NCBI GenBank assembly: GCA_963678675.1
Contig: OY783191.1
Location: 27,052,955 to 27,116,954, forward strand
Source: Xiphydria camelus
Taxonomy: Eukaryota; Arthropoda; Insecta; Hymenoptera; Xiphydriidae
Length of the DNA: 64,000 nt
Direction of reading: 5' to 3'
Every line of letters starts with the position of its first letter. The stretch's first letter is position 1. A program made the translations under genes and the position numbers. The notes beneath the pieces were generated by a model, which ran no database searches, was not told the DNA's origin, and worked only from the letters and a program-made list of their open reading frames with translations. This document shows positions 10,659-22,597 of this stretch, piece after piece.

Positions 10659-13447
10659 TAAGCTGTTAGAGTCAATCGAGGAAGAATTTAAAGAGGTATT
10701 TACTGGCGTGGGGGAGTTTCCTTTCGAATACGATATCAAGATAAGGCCGAATGCCAAACCAGTAGTTCACCCGCCCAGGAAGGTACCATTCGCTATACAA
10801 GTTGACAAGCACTCTAGAAGCACTTGTAAAGCTGGGTATTATTGCCAAAGTTGATAAACCAACTGAATGGGTTAATAGTCTAGTCATTGTTGAAAAGAAG
10901 GACGGATCTCTGCGATTGTGTCTTGATCCGAGTGATCTTAATGAATATATAATGAGGGAACAGTACAAAATGTCAACGACCGAAGATGTAGCTGCGAGGA
11001 TGAACGGAAAAAAAATTTTCACAGTACTTGACATGAAGGATGGGTTTTGGCAGTTGAAGCTAACAGAGCGCAGTACAGACTTATGTGTGTTTAATACTCC
11101 GTTTGAAAGATTCAAATTCTTGAGATTAGCGTTTGGTTTAGCGCCAGCGCCAGAAGTTTTTCAAGAGAGAGTCGAACAAACGTTCGGTGACATTGAAGGA
11201 GTGTCATGTGTCGCTGATGATATAATTATTGCGGCTGAAAATGAAGAGGAATACGACAAAATAGTGAGGAGGGTGCTTCAAAGAGCCAAAGAAAATAATG
11301 TAAAATTTAACAAGAAGAAAATGAAACTTCGGTTGACTGAGGTACCTTAGGTTGGTCATATTTTTTCCAAAGACGGTTTGAAACCAGACCCGGAAAAGGT
11401 TAGAGCAATAACCAACATGGATGAGCCAACAAATAAGGACGAGTTAAGACGATTTCTAGGTACAGTCAATTATTTAGCACGTTTCATTCCAAACATGTCA
11501 GTCATAACTGCACCGTTAAGAGTTTTGCTGAAAGAGGACACTGAATGGACGTGGGGTCGTGGGCAGAGTGATGCAGTTAAAATCCTGAAAGAAAAGCTGA
11601 CAACAGCTCCAGTTCTGGCATTCTACGATCCGAAGAAGCCTCTCACCGTACAGACAGATGCCTCGAAACACGGGCTTGGAGCTGCGCTGTTACAAGATTC
11701 ACATCCCATTGCGTATGCCTCTAGATCGCTCACTGAAACTGAACAAAGGTATGCGCCAATTGAGAAAGAACTCTTAGCGATAGTGTTTGGAATGCAACAC
11801 TTTCATCAATATGTTTATGGTGTACAGGTCACAATACATACTGACCACAAGCCACTGGTAACAATTGTGAAGAAGGACATCAATAAAGTATCGGGCCGAA
11901 TGCAATTAATGCTTTTAAAGCTGATGAGATATAATTTAATTGTGCAGTATGTTCCAGGCAAGCAAATGTTTTTGGCAGATACTCTATCTAGGGCATTCTT
12001 ACGAACACCAGTGTGTGAGGATGCAGAGCTGAATGCGGCAGTACACTCAGTCAGCAAGCATCTAGCAGTCAGCTCAGCGAAGCGTAGGGCTATTCAGGAG
12101 GCAACAAAAAGCGACAAAACTCTCCAGAGGCTAATATACTATGACCAAAATGGCTGGCCGGAGTACATACAGAATGTAACGCTGGGAGCTGAGCCGTACT
12201 GGAATTACCGGGAGGTAATTTCAGTCGATGACGGCTTGGTGTTTATGGAGGACCGCTTAGTAGTCCCTACGTCTATGCGATTGGAAATGTTGAAAATTCT
12301 TCACGAAGGTCACTTGGGAGAAGAAAAATGCCAGAAAAATGCAAGAAGTTTACTTTTTTGGCCCGGCATGTCCAGTCAGATAGAGTCGATGGTTTCTGGC
12401 TGTTCAATTTGTCAACAACTCAGACGAAGCAACAGGAAAGAACCGTTGATATCTCATGAGATTCCTATGAGGCCATGGATGAAAGTTGCCACTGATATTC
12501 TGGATTTCGGTGATACATCGTACTTGGTAATAGTGGACTATTATTCCAAGTGGTTGGAGTTACTCAAGCTTAATAGGAAAACAGCAGATGTTGTTATTTA
12601 TAAATTGAAAGAAGTCTTCTCAAGGCTGGGAGTACCGGAGGAGTTGGTATCTGACAACATGCCATTCAACAGCTACCAGTTCAAGACTTTCGCTAAAGAG
12701 TGGGACATCGAGCTAACGACCTCCAGTCCTCGGTATCCTCAGTCAAACGGAATGGCAGAGCGAGCGGTACAAATTGCAAAAAATATGCTTCGCAGAGCGG
12801 CTACAGGTAATGCCGACTTATTTACCATGTTACTGGATTATAGAAACACACCGGTGAAGGGTATGAGTGTAAGTCCAAATCAGCTGTGCGCTGGACGAAG
12901 ACTTCGTACCAAGATACCAGTACTCACTAGTCATTTGAGTCCAAAGCTACCTACGGGTGTCAAGAAAGAGTTACAGGGCAAACAGGCTGTTCAAAAGTAT
13001 TACTACAATCGGTCTGCCAGAAATTTCCCAAAACTCAAGGTTGGTGATAAAGTGTTGTTAAAACGAGACAAAACACTTGAACCGGCAAAAGTGACTGCAA
13101 AGCATCCAACCCCAAGGTCATTTGTCGTAACAACGTCTGATGGTGGTGAATACCGTCGAAATCGCAGTCAACTGATCAAACCAAAATCTGAATCACTGAC
13201 GTTCTATATGGATCCAGTTCATGATCCATTCATGCAGGATGAGCAACCTGCAATACCTAAGGGACACGAGTCTCCGTCTCATACGGAGGCACCATCTGAA
13301 TCAACAACGGCAATCGAAGGGGAGCAGGATTCCGGAGCCGGCCACAGAGCATCCGGTGCATCGACAGATTATTGTGGACCTTCATTGCGATCGAGAGCTA
13401 GTATTAAACCTCCCGGACGATTTGATGATTTTGTTAGTTACAAATGA
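10531..13447 (+). pseudogene. Gypsy 1 pol: reverse transcriptase, RNase H, integrase
   Basis: After the AG repeat the coding sequence shifts frame again near 10,800 and then runs to 13,447 with one in-frame TAG at 11,348. Reverse transcriptase shows VIVEKKDGSLRLCLD, FTVLDMKDGFWQLKL and the active-site block CVADDII. RNase H shows LTVQTDASKHGLGAAL and HTDHKPLV. Integrase shows the zinc-binding HHCC region (HEGHLGEEK to CSICQQ) and the DDE core (DILDFGD, LVSDNMPF, GMAERAV). All domains are present, but two frame breaks and one stop prevent production of the full polyprotein. The RNase H-integrase part from 11,378 is a single open frame of 689 codons. Confidence 0.88.
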
Positions 13448-13467
13448 GTGCATACTTGAAAGGGGGA

Positions 13468-13642
13468 TGTGACAGATAGTATAAGTAGAGTATAAGAGTA
13501 CAGAGGGCACCACCAGACGGACACATGGGAGAGTCAGTTAGGAAGCCGACATCACGGCATGAGCAAGCAGATTGTAACAGAGACACATGTTCTATTTCTT
13601 TATAATAAATATTCATTACCTATATCTGTCAGAACTATCACA
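13468..13642 (+). repeat. 3-prime LTR of gypsy 1
   Basis: Starts TGTGACAGATAG and ends AACTATCACA. It is the same length as the 5-prime LTR (175 bp), with three substitutions between them. Confidence 0.92.
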
Positions 13643-14089
13643 ACACTAATCACTGATTCGAAGCAGTGAGAGAAGCATTGTGGCTAAAATTATTAACGAT
13701 TGAATTTTGAGGGGGTGTGTTCGATTCCCGTTAAAATTATTTTCCTTCAAAATTCAATATTATCTTGTATTTTTATTTTGGCCTGTCAGAAAGGGACCAT
13801 TTATTACTTTATGGTTCTTTGTGGAAAGTACAGAGAAAGGGGAGAAACATTCTTACTGGGTTTTCTAGTGAAAATTTCTTTTCCCGAACATGTGGCGACC
13901 AGACAGTCCAGGCGATGGCTCATGGGGTTGCCGCAACGGTAATCCCCAGGTATACAAGTAGTCCTCAATCCTCTAGTTTTCGAGTGTAGTCTTGGACAGA
14001 TCTCTGTGCCGAGAACACGTACATTCTGATTGCAGTAGAGTCAAGAGTTTGAGTCTGTTGTGTTTAGTTCATGTATTGTGATAAATTTT
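13643..14089. other. Spacer between the two mariner copies; possible tRNA-like remnant
   Basis: No gene. The first bases continue the interrupted leader of mariner copy A (aatcactgatt). At 13680-13735 a B-box-like gtgttcgattcccg follows a weak A-box-like tggctaaaa, possibly a decayed tRNA or SINE. The rest leads into the promoter/leader of copy B. Confidence 0.4.
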
Positions 14090-14130
14090 GAATTATCAGT
14101 GATTGTCAAAGTTAAAGAGGTTGTTAAAAA

Positions 14131-15292
14131 ATGCCGGAAATTTACACGATTGAAGAAAAGATTGGAATCGTCTTCAGGTATTTGCAAGGTGAGAGTCTTC
14201 GCAGTGTGAGGGACCACTTTGCTGCCAATTATCCTGACAGGCCGATACCGAGTCACGAGACTATCAGGAATCTTGTTGACCGATTAAAAAGTACAGGATG
14301 TGTCAACGGCGACCACACGGAAATCCGTTACCCAACGAGACAATTAGACGAAGAGACGAAGATCTTAATATGCGCGAACGTCGAGAACAACTCTCGAACA
14401 AGTGCGGCTACGATGGTCTGAGAGTTCGGCATCTCCAAGAGTACGGCGTGGACGGTTTTTCGGGATAATAAATATTTCCCCTATATACCTCGTTGCCATC
14501 AGGAACTCATACCAGGCGACGATGATCATCGAATGGCATTTTCTAAAACAATGATAGAACAGATAAATGTCGAGCCTGGCCTGTCGGAGAGAATTTGTTT
14601 CACCGACGAATGTACTTTCTTCGCGGTATACAGACCTAACCGGCGAAATGTGAGATATTGGGCAACAGAAAATCCCAGGGTACTGCGGGACGTGAGGACC
14701 CAGTACCCCATTAAAATAAATGTCTGGGCTGGAATAATTGGAAACCGAATAATAGGACCGGTTTTCTTTCGCGAAAATTTGAACGGCCAGATGTATCTCG
14801 AAATTCTGAGATATTTAGTAATGCCGTCGCTTCGAATGATCGAAGAAGAAGTAAGTATCACTAGAATGCAGTCACGTTATTACAGTCCCGTGGTAAGCTA
14901 TTGAAAATCGACTATTTAATTACTGTTACTTATAGATCGGAGCCCCTGTGTACTTTCAACACGACGGCGCTCCCGCGCACTCGACGATACGAGTCCGGCG
15001 ATTCCTGGACGAGGAATTCCCTAACCGCTGGTTAGGAAGAGGGGGTCCAATTCCGTGGCCGGCGCGATCACCCGACCTGACGCCGATGGATTATTTTTTC
15101 TGGGGCTACGTGAAGGACCAGTTATACAACGAGCGTCGCCATCTCCTGACCGTTGAGGACCTCGACTGGGAGATAATGAGGATCTGTGAGGAGATCCCCC
15201 CGGAAGCGATCCAAAATGCAACCTCAGCATTTTACGACCGATTAGGTTATTGCTCGGCTGAGCAAGGGAATCATTTCGAACATTTGCTATAA
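14131..15292 (+). pseudogene. Mariner-type (IS630-Tc1-mariner) transposase, DD41D
   Basis: Residues 1-90 carry a DUF4817-type helix-turn-helix (MPEIYTIEEKIGIVFRYLQG). After a break at the TGA at 14419, the catalytic domain runs from about 14,533 to 15,292 with one intron (donor gtaagtatc near 14,850, acceptor ttacttatag at about 14,937). Catalytic acids are in CFTDECTFF, FQHDGAPAH and SPDLTPMDYFF. Counting across the splice gives 90 residues between the first and second and 41 between the second and third, i.e. DD41D as described for rosa/Visitor-like families. It differs from copy A mainly in being less interrupted. The stop and frame change between helix-turn-helix and catalytic exons could hide a second intron; otherwise the copy is dead. 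Confidence 0.78.
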
Positions 15293-15690
15293 ACTTGAAG
15301 CAGCGGTGAGTTTTCCACAACATGTCATGATATGAAAAGGATTTATTTACATTCATGGTATCGTTTGGGATAATTTTATTAACCTTTCACCGTATTCCTC
15401 GTGTTACAGCTTTTCGTGTCCTCCGGGGAGTTGGTGCTCGTAGTTGCAATTTCAGCATTTCACGGTGGATTGGATTATTGCTCGGCTGAGCAAGGGAATA
15501 ATTTCGAACGTCTCCTGCAAACATGAAGCAGCGGTGAGTTTTCTACAACATGTCATGATATGAAAAGGATTTATTTACATTCATGGTATCGTTTGGGATA
15601 ATTTTATTAACCTTTCACCGTATTCCTCATGTTACAGCTTTTCGTGTCCTCCGGAGGAGTTGGTGCTCGTTGTTGCAAAACACAAAGTCA
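15239..15690 (+). repeat. ~231-bp tandem duplication in mariner copy B
   Basis: The block beginning ttattgctcggctgagcaag at about 15,246 recurs at about 15,477, followed in both units by the catgtcatgatatgaaaagg stretch and the cttttcgtgtcctccgg segment. Copy A has one unit only, so the duplication arose after the two copies separated. The first unit holds the transposase C-terminus, the second is untranslated. Confidence 0.85.
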
Positions 15691-16545
15691 TTAACCATGG
15701 TCCTGGTTATCGATGCTTGCTGAAGTATTCAATCACGTTGGTTAGCAGATGGTAATGTGAGTCGTATTGGTAAATAAATACCTGCACTACATTCTTTTTC
15801 TGTATCAATACTATTTTATGTTTCATTTATTTCTATTTCATGAGCGGGATACCAATCGTCCTTCGTCTTTGGCACATTTCTCCGTGGAGGCTGATGCACG
15901 TCGTCGAACTTTTCCATCATCCATGAAGAATTCATCACTTTCTCTAAGTCTACAAATAATTTTTGTACTATTATTACCTTTATAAAGTATAAAGAAATTG
16001 AATGACTTCAAAACAATTCCTTTTTGTTATCCCTCTCGATTTATCGTTACACTTACCCTACTCAAAAATCCTGAGAACTGCCTGGTCACTGTTATTTTTC
16101 ACGTCGGTTCACTTGTCTCTACAACTCGTTAATTATTTTACATTTGTCCCAAGATTTATCACCCTTCCTTCATTACTCTTTTTAACTGTATTTTTACTAT
16201 TTATTAAAAAGCGCGTTCGAGGGTCGATATAAACGCGAAGGAAATCGTTTCGCGAGTGGAAATATTTTATTAACTTTGAAAACCACATTTTATTTTCAAA
16301 AAATACAATAACTGAAAAATTCCACCTTGTAAACAAATTTTTGTATCAACCGCCATACTTTCTCGTCTGCTCAGTGCCTACGCACTAGGGAACTTCTGTC
16401 GCGACGATTAACGTCTGCCGACGATAGGCAGAGCCAATCGCTCGGCGTCCTTGCGTCTCCGACCAATAGCGTACATACTATAGTCTACAAACTGCTATGC
16501 ACCATATCGGCCTATGTCAACAACCCAGGAAAACACCCGGTATGT

Positions 16546-17300
16546 ACATGTGTAACACAAACAAAAGCTACGTTTGTCGAAGTACCGAATCCCCCTATAA
16601 ACTAAACTCACTTTTTTCGGTTAAGAGCTTTTATCCACTGCTGTCGCCTTCCCATTTTGTAGAATTTACCCGGGAATGAGTAAAAGTTAATATTACTGTT
16701 TTTGCAAAATCTTTCAGTATTTTTGCAATGAGTAACACAACAATTTCGCTCCGATTTAGGCATGATTCAGTTTAAAATCACTATTAAACTCTGATATAAC
16801 CTCATACTGTCACGAATTGTTTATACCAATAATGTGCAGAAAATCTCCACCGATGGCGCCACTAACCAACGTGCATCTTCCTTATAGCATATATCTGCAA
16901 GGCCTGCAAGCGAACGAGTGCGTGGAGGGGGAACGGAACAGCGAGCCACGATCGTCGCTCACACGCACAGAGAAGAGTGCGTCGTCTGTATATACAAGCT
17001 ATTTCGCGTATTGGGGCAAAGCCCGGACAGTCCCGGCAAAAAGTTTACTGGCAATGGTAGATCAAAAAAATAATATAGAATATATTTTACGGCAATAAAT
17101 GATATCCATCGTATTATCTATTAGTACTGAGTTAATATTACGTAGTTTTTAATTTTATTTACTACTAATTAAACCAATTATCAATATTTTAAACACGAAC
17201 ATGGTATGTAACTTAAGGTTGAGGTTATCGCGGAGGAACTATTTACCTTAAAGGCTGCTGTTCCTATATGCCTTCAGTGGGTGTGATACATCAGCATTTT
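16546..17300. other. No recognised feature
   Basis: No convincing gene or repeat end. A 93-codon plus frame at 16817-17098 has no recognisable domain and probably is chance. Confidence 0.5.
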
Positions 17301-17323
17301 TTCGCCAGGGAAAAACAAAATTC

Positions 17324-18005
17324 GTGAAGACACTGGAGAAATACGACGAACTAAAGATCATTTTATCACCATTCTTACAGTCAGGCGCTCATCCTGATCA
17401 TTTGGATCTTGCAGCGCAGAAATTTATTATTGCATTGTATGGAGGACGGGTTGGAAATGTATTTGGGGAGTTCAGATTTCACTGCTTTGAGAAAGCTACG
17501 GCGAAGAACTTAGTGAATCTAGCGGCGTTACCGCCTATACGTAAAGCTGCTCAACAGCACTCATTCAGAGTGTATCATCAAGTACATACTTGGCTAGGAG
17601 AGCAATTATCACCTACATGCTAGGGGTGGAAACAAATATCGAACGGCTTATTACCAATAACTATTTACAATGCAACCACCAGCACCTGAAGCACTTTTGA
17701 AAATTATTTGCTGTAAATGCACCAAAGGCTGTTCTGGTTACTGCAGTTGTCGCAAGGTTGGTCTCTACTGCTTCTCGATTTGTAGCCACTGCCAAGGACG
17801 CACTTGTTCTAATATTTCTACGAAAATTGACATAGAAGAAGATGTGGATGAATGTGTGGATATCGACATGGAAAACTTCCTTTCTGTCCAACTAGACAAG
17901 GAATCTGACGCTGAGGAGGCAACTGAAACGGAAATTCCTGAAGAAGATGCCGATTTCAACAATTCTCCAGCTAGAGAAAAAAAATGTCCGATAGTAAATA
18001 GTTAA
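17324..18005 (+). pseudogene. CXC/Tesmin-like cysteine-rich protein of a multicopy insect family
   Basis: Two frames describe one protein. The first (17324-17623) contains KFIIALYGGRVGNVFGEFRF and QHSFRVYHQVHTWLGEQL; the second (17670-18005) has APEALLKIICCKCTKGCSGY then CSCRKVGLYCFSICSHCQG and an acidic tail. The paired Cys-rich repeats CxCxxGC...CxC and CxxCxG resemble the CXC domain. I recall this arrangement from repetitive insect proteins of unknown function. A stop at 17,621 and a frame change before 17,670 break it. It lies upstream of a DDE_Tnp_4 fragment (20.4-24.1 kb), but I cannot show they belong to one gene. Confidence 0.6.
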
Positions 18006-18337
18006 TATACAAATAAATGATCTTTAAATGAAATCTGTTTATTCCTCTTCACTTTTCTCTCAGTTTAATCCATCCTTCTTATAAAATTAGCATAACTATG
18101 GCAGTTCGGGATGCTACCAGAAGCCACCCAGGTAGCACATCAACGTCGAAATGACGTTTTTTGAAGGTCAGTTCTGACGTCAGATGACGAAAAATATTAC
18201 GCCATTTTAACGTCGCAAAGACGGCTTAATTGCACACCACACGACGTCAGAAAAATCACGTCATAATGACGTTCTACCGGACGTTGTGATGACGTAAAAA
18301 ATAACGGTTCTAAAAGGTTAGGTCTGACGTATATCTT

Positions 18338-18425
18338 TTCATCGTCAGCGGTCACCCATCCAACTAGTGTCCGCACTTTTCGCTGCTTAACTTCGTTGAT
18401 CGGTCGGTGTCCTCGAGTCCTCATC
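18338..18425 (-). ncRNA. 5S rRNA-derived segment
   Basis: Read on the minus strand, ccgatcaacgaagttaagca and ttggatgggtgaccgctc occur in the order and spacing of the 5S rRNA internal promoter region (box A, intermediate element, box C). The 5-prime and 3-prime thirds of 5S rRNA are missing or diverged, so this is not a functional gene. The same segment occurs at 23455-23540 in the second element copy. Confidence 0.75.
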
Positions 18426-18604
18426 TGCTGCACGCTCTTGTGGTTAAGAATATTACTACTATTGGTGTTCATATGAAGTTTGATGAATAAATGTATATTG
18501 CTTTTCCTGTCAATAAGAAAGAGCTCGAATAAATAAGATTTTATAATTGTATTATTCTTTTCTCAACATTTTTCTAAATTTATGATTGTATCTTTTGATA
18601 AATA

Positions 18605-18654
18605 TTCTTGCATAGACGCAAATTGATATTAATATCAATTTGCGTTTATGCAAG
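18605..18654. repeat. Near-perfect palindrome
   Basis: cttgcatagacgcaaattga and tcaatttgcgtttatgcaag are mirrored around tatta; a hairpin of about 22 bp per arm. The same hairpin is at 23225-23272 in the paralogous element, so it belonged to their common ancestor. Confidence 0.8.
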
Positions 18655-19100
18655 ATATAAATAATAAATAAATATAAATAAATAATTATATGAATATTTA
18701 TTCATCCTACATTAATTGATTGTCTTTCATTTACTTTAATAACCTGTGCTTTTTAATAAACAGTATAGTTTATAACTTGCTCAACATACTCTGGAGACTC
18801 GAAATGAAATAATTTATTGATTTAATAATTGAACAAATTACAATTTTTGTCCATTTATTCACAAATAAATTTTCAAGTCCCTATACCTCTATGCAGGAGA
18901 TCGAAATTTTTCTAAGTCTCGTTCGTCATTAAAAATGACAGAAAAGTTCCGTCAAAAAGACGTTGAATTTCGACGTCCAAGGTACGTCGTAAATATGACG
19001 TCTCTGTAACGTTAATATTACGACAATTGACGTCTGAAACCCTATACTGACCAAAAAATGACGTCTGAGACGTTATTCTAACGTCAGTGTGCTACCTGGG

Positions 19101-20379
19101 CAGTGTTATACGAGTATTATAGTGTTCTATCAGTGGTCTGACTCTCAACGCGGTCTATATTTTGAAAACTATGGGTTTTACGGGAAAAAGTATAGACATT
19201 TTTTATTGCAAATTTTGCAAGGAACAAAATTGTTAATAACTATTTTTTCATTTAACGAATATTTTTCGAGATTTCCACAAAAAACACGAAATTGCTTATT
19301 AAACTTGTTTAAACAATATGTTCCGGGCCGAATTTTTGGATCCATTTTATTTTTATTTATTATTTACTTATTAACGAAGAGATTCTAAAAAAAATTAGCT
19401 TTGTCGCAATTTTTTTTGCTAAATAACCTCTGACGCCTGGACTATACACCCAGATACAAACATCACTATACATTATTGGACTAAATGTGTGCAATTTGTT
19501 TGTTTTTTCCCCAAAAGACTGCATATTACTCAAGATTTATCGAAATGAGACATTTCTTAATGAAGTAATTCGAGCTAATGAAAATGTTTATTTCCAGTAT
19601 TTTCTTCCTCTTCTTACAAATATTCCCTGAAAAATGTATAATAATGTTGCAAAAAACAGTGTTAACGATATTTTAAAAATTGTTATTTTCAAAATCATGA
19701 TGCTTAAAAAATGTTTTGTTAAATTGCTTACATTTATTTATTTACCAATTCTACATAATTTAATAATTGTTGTTAAGTAAGTTGATTAAACAATAAATTG
19801 TTTGTATTCCATTTATACAAGGCCTGTAGGCTTGTATTCTACAAGGCTTTGCTCCTTTTTGATTATTGGTCATTTTTAATTCTCAAGTACACATGTATAC
19901 AATTCTGTCAAGTTTCAGAAGTCCAGTATTTTCGTCTACTTGTGACAATAAATCCATGCTTACATACTCCAAAGTTTAAAAAATTCTAGTTCGTTGAATC
20001 ACTCTTTCTACCGTTTGGTTCCCACGGTTTTCCATCTTCCCTAAAATAATTAAAGAAAAAACAAGGAAAATCTCTCAAAAACAATAGAAAATAATGAAGT
20101 AGTTGATAAATTGAAATTGAAACTTTAGAAAATTTTCCAAAATGTAGTGTAAATTGGTATAAATTGTCAGGTCATACTTACGTCGTTCGACGCACTGCGT
20201 TCACTCAAATTTTTCTGCGTTCTTTTTCCCACGATTTTCCAGGGAATGAATACAAACTCGAATCAGGATTTGTAGAATTACGTGAGTAACACCCGACAAC
20301 ACTACATACGCGAGATGATTTATTTTTTCCAGGATTTTTGGAGCTCATTTTAATGAAGCTTCAACCCAAGCCTCCATTG
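19101..20379. other. No recognised feature
   Basis: AT-rich sequence with no supported gene. It lies between the CXC-type gene fragment and the DDE_Tnp_4 fragment and may be decayed intron or intergenic DNA. Confidence 0.5.
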
Positions 20380-20681
20380 TGTTGAGGACAAAATTAAAAA
20401 ATAAAGCAATACTTCCTGTTGTTATTGATGGATTCATCGTTAACGACTCTGGATTTCTGAAATTGGTAAAGCCTGCCCAGGTAGCACACTAACGTTAGAA
20501 TAACGTCTCAGACGTCATTTTTTGGTCAGTATACCCGTGTCGAAAACCACTACAGAACACTACAGAATATTTTCAACCACTACTGAAAACCTGAGTAGTG
20601 GCACAATAGTGGTGAGCAGTGGTTCAATGATGGTCAGTAGTGGTTCAATGGTGGTGAGCAGTGATCCAAAAGTGATATTTA

Positions 20682-21290
20682 GGGCCGGTTTTACCAAGAC
20701 GGTATAAACGCGGTATAGCGCTATACTGAGAATAACCAGTACGCAACCGTTTTACAAGTATGGTATAAGTCTGGAATAGCATAAACTTTAGAATAAATGC
20801 AGACATAACTTATCCGGCAGTTTCATCGTGGGATAAGCTATCTATCCTTTGTATAACCTAACTTTTTGTTTGTGTCTATATTCTTCCGTGACATAGTCAT
20901 AACCTGATCGTTGTGATAAATTGTTATTAAATTTGAAATGGAGTTATTTGATAAACCAGTTTTTGAATCATCATTTGATGAAGATATTGACGTATTACCA
21001 AGAATGAGAAATCCGAAGAAAAAACGTGCCCGGTAAGTAAATAAAAGATACCTATACCTATTAATTTATAATCAATATCTAATACAAAACTATTCCAGAG
21101 TTGACTATTTCGAAGAATACTTACAATGATATAGAATTCTTCACTCGATTTCGTTTGGAAAAACAAAACCGGCCAGAGATTATTGGGACAAATGCGACAT
21201 CGCATTGCACCGAGGTCGCAAAGAAATGCCAACTTTAAGATTTCTTGCTTTGGGATCAATGCTAATTGCTGTAAGTAATCGTTTTGATCG
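20682..21290 (+). pseudogene. Harbinger left end and transposase 5-prime exons
   Basis: GGGCCGGTTTTACCAAGACG at 20682, preceded by tta, matches the end of the autonomous Harbinger at 56,667. Exon 1 (from about 20,938) encodes MELFDKPVFESSFDE and ends in a good donor (gcccggtaagt); exon 2 follows tattccag at about 21,099 with DYFEEYLQ, a stop, then FFTRFRLEK in another register. Compared with the copy at 55.0-56.4 kb it lacks everything after the region LRFLALGSMLI. It is a remnant carried by the chimera. Confidence 0.75.
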
Positions 21291-21304
21291 TAATGTTAAA
21301 ACTT

Positions 21305-21655
21305 TTACTTAGTTATTATTATATGCCGCACCCTCTGCCACCTCCGATAACTCCTCACATCGCAAGGAGAGCTAGTTTACAAGACTACAAGTTCGTCGAT
21401 CGGCATAAACCGCCACTGATCTCCCAGAAATTAATGGGCGATATACTGAGAGACATCGACACAGTCAAATTGAAACTCGTCGCAAGGTATGATTAAACAA
21501 TTTTATCGCGGTAAACTTTTAATTCGCCAGGAACAAAGAGGAGTTTCGCATTGTCAGAATGTCGTGGCTGCGAAGGATTGATTTTGTTCACAGTGGGCTT
21601 TTAAACGTGTTTTTCAGATCGCCGGGTGAGAGACCTTTGTGAGCCAAACGCGAAA
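21305..21655 (+). pseudogene. Captured exons of an unrecognised gene
   Basis: One exon reads PHIARRASLQDYKFVDRHKP followed by LISQKLMGDILRDIDTVKLK, and ends at a donor (gcaag/gtatga). After a 38-bp-scale intron the acceptor ttcgccag opens a second exon NKEEFRIVRMSWLRRIDFVH that stops at 21,648. Exon phases agree across the splice. The same pair is present at 33.3-33.6 kb and 53.4-53.7 kb. I do not recognise the protein. It is not part of a known transposase; capture from a host gene is the simplest reading. Confidence 0.6.
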
Positions 21656-22597
21656 ATAGCCCTTGCAACGACCTTCAAGAGATCTTACGGAAACGATATA
21701 TCGCAATGCAATCGCCGGACAGTAGAAATTCCACCGCGACGTTAACGCTCGATGATTCGCTCTGGGTCGCAGCATTCCCGTCGGACGTGCTCCGAGGAAC
21801 GGCTATTGTAGCCTTGCTTTCCACGCGTGAGATTGAATCATGATTATAATTTTATCCGAGTCAGAGCTCTGAAGAATCAAAATTAATAGATCTCTCTTCT
21901 TTTTTTATAAGTGAGTCTTTCCCTGCTAGGTAATTTCGCGCGACACATTTTAGATTATAGTTCTTTTTTAATAGGAGGATAGAAGCTCATAGAAATGTCG
22001 GAAAAATTTTGCTCTCCCTTCGCTCTTTTACTAGAAAATGCAAGTTTCAATTAAAAATTTAAGCACGCCGGTCTACAATCGCGAGAATCTCAACGGTATC
22101 CAACAATGTCAACCACAAAGAAGTTATCTACCATTTCATTGTCTTCTATAAGTAACATTTAAATTTATCTAGGTAGGTATTATACCTTTCTTCAATTTGC
22201 ATGATTACAGTTTTCGAGAACAGAAGTGATACATCCATCGTATAATTTAAATTTTGTACCCTTTTTATGTGATTCAATAAAAAATAGTATAACCATTACA
22301 TGTGCACTACGTACCACTTCTTACCACTACGTACCACTGCATGCCACTATTCGCCACTGTATACCACTACTGACCACTATTGTAGAAACCACTACTGACC
22401 ACTGTAGTGTTCAGTTCGCTGTAGTGGTTTTCGACAAGGGTAGGGTTTCAGACGTCAGTTGTCGTAATACTAACGTCACAGGGACATCATATTTACGACG
22501 TACCTTGGACGTCAAAATTCAACGTCTTTTTGACGGAACTTTTCCGTCATTTTTAATGACGAACGAGACTTAGAAAAATTTCGGTCTCCTGCATATA

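Larger units (their letters stand above)
9172..13642 (+). mobile_element. Gypsy LTR retrotransposon 1, full length, broken
   Basis: 4,471 bp with two 175-bp LTRs that differ at three positions by eye, so insertion is fairly recent. A primer-binding-like TGGTGTCAGAAGTG follows the 5-prime LTR directly and a purine tract (aaaggggga) precedes the 3-prime LTR. The gag-pol order is capsid, zinc knuckle, protease, reverse transcriptase, RNase H, integrase. It sits in the leader of mariner copy A. I did not find a clean TSD. Confidence 0.92.
14090..16545 (+). mobile_element. DD41D mariner-type element, copy B (plus)
   Basis: Contains the transposase at 14131-15292 and about 1.2 kb of 3-prime sequence shared in inverted orientation with copy A (2283-4079). 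Compared with copy A it carries a roughly 390-bp extra segment at about 15,854-16,250 and an internal tandem duplication at 15,239-15,690. Exact ends are not resolved; the shared sequence stops near aaaacaccCGGTAT at about 16,543. Confidence 0.75.
18127..19100. mobile_element. CACTA-like MITE with CCCAGGTAGCACA ends, copy 1
   Basis: Ends CCCAGGTAGCACATCAACG and gtgtgctacctggg, flanked by ca (18125-18126, 19101-19102). Subterminal zones are packed with ACGT/GACGTC motifs, as CACTA elements are with short repeats. It holds a 5S-rRNA-like segment (minus), a 46-bp palindrome near 18,609, and is paralogous to 20476-23750 in inverted orientation. At 974 bp it is non-autonomous. Comparison with copy 2 gives a clean empty site for the transposon nested in copy 2. 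Confidence 0.85.
20534..22440 (+). mobile_element. TA-inserting chimeric transposon, copy 1
   Basis: Ends CCCGTGTCGAAAACCACTAC and gtagtggttttcgacaaggg flanked by TA. Copy 1 of the host element reads ggtcagtatagggtttcag, the exact empty site. Both subterminal regions are arrays of agtggt/accact. The inside is not homogenous: it begins with a Harbinger left end at 20682, then Harbinger transposase exons, then exons of an unknown gene. No Harbinger right end is seen. A second copy with the same interior is at 32381-34105. Confidence 0.85.
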
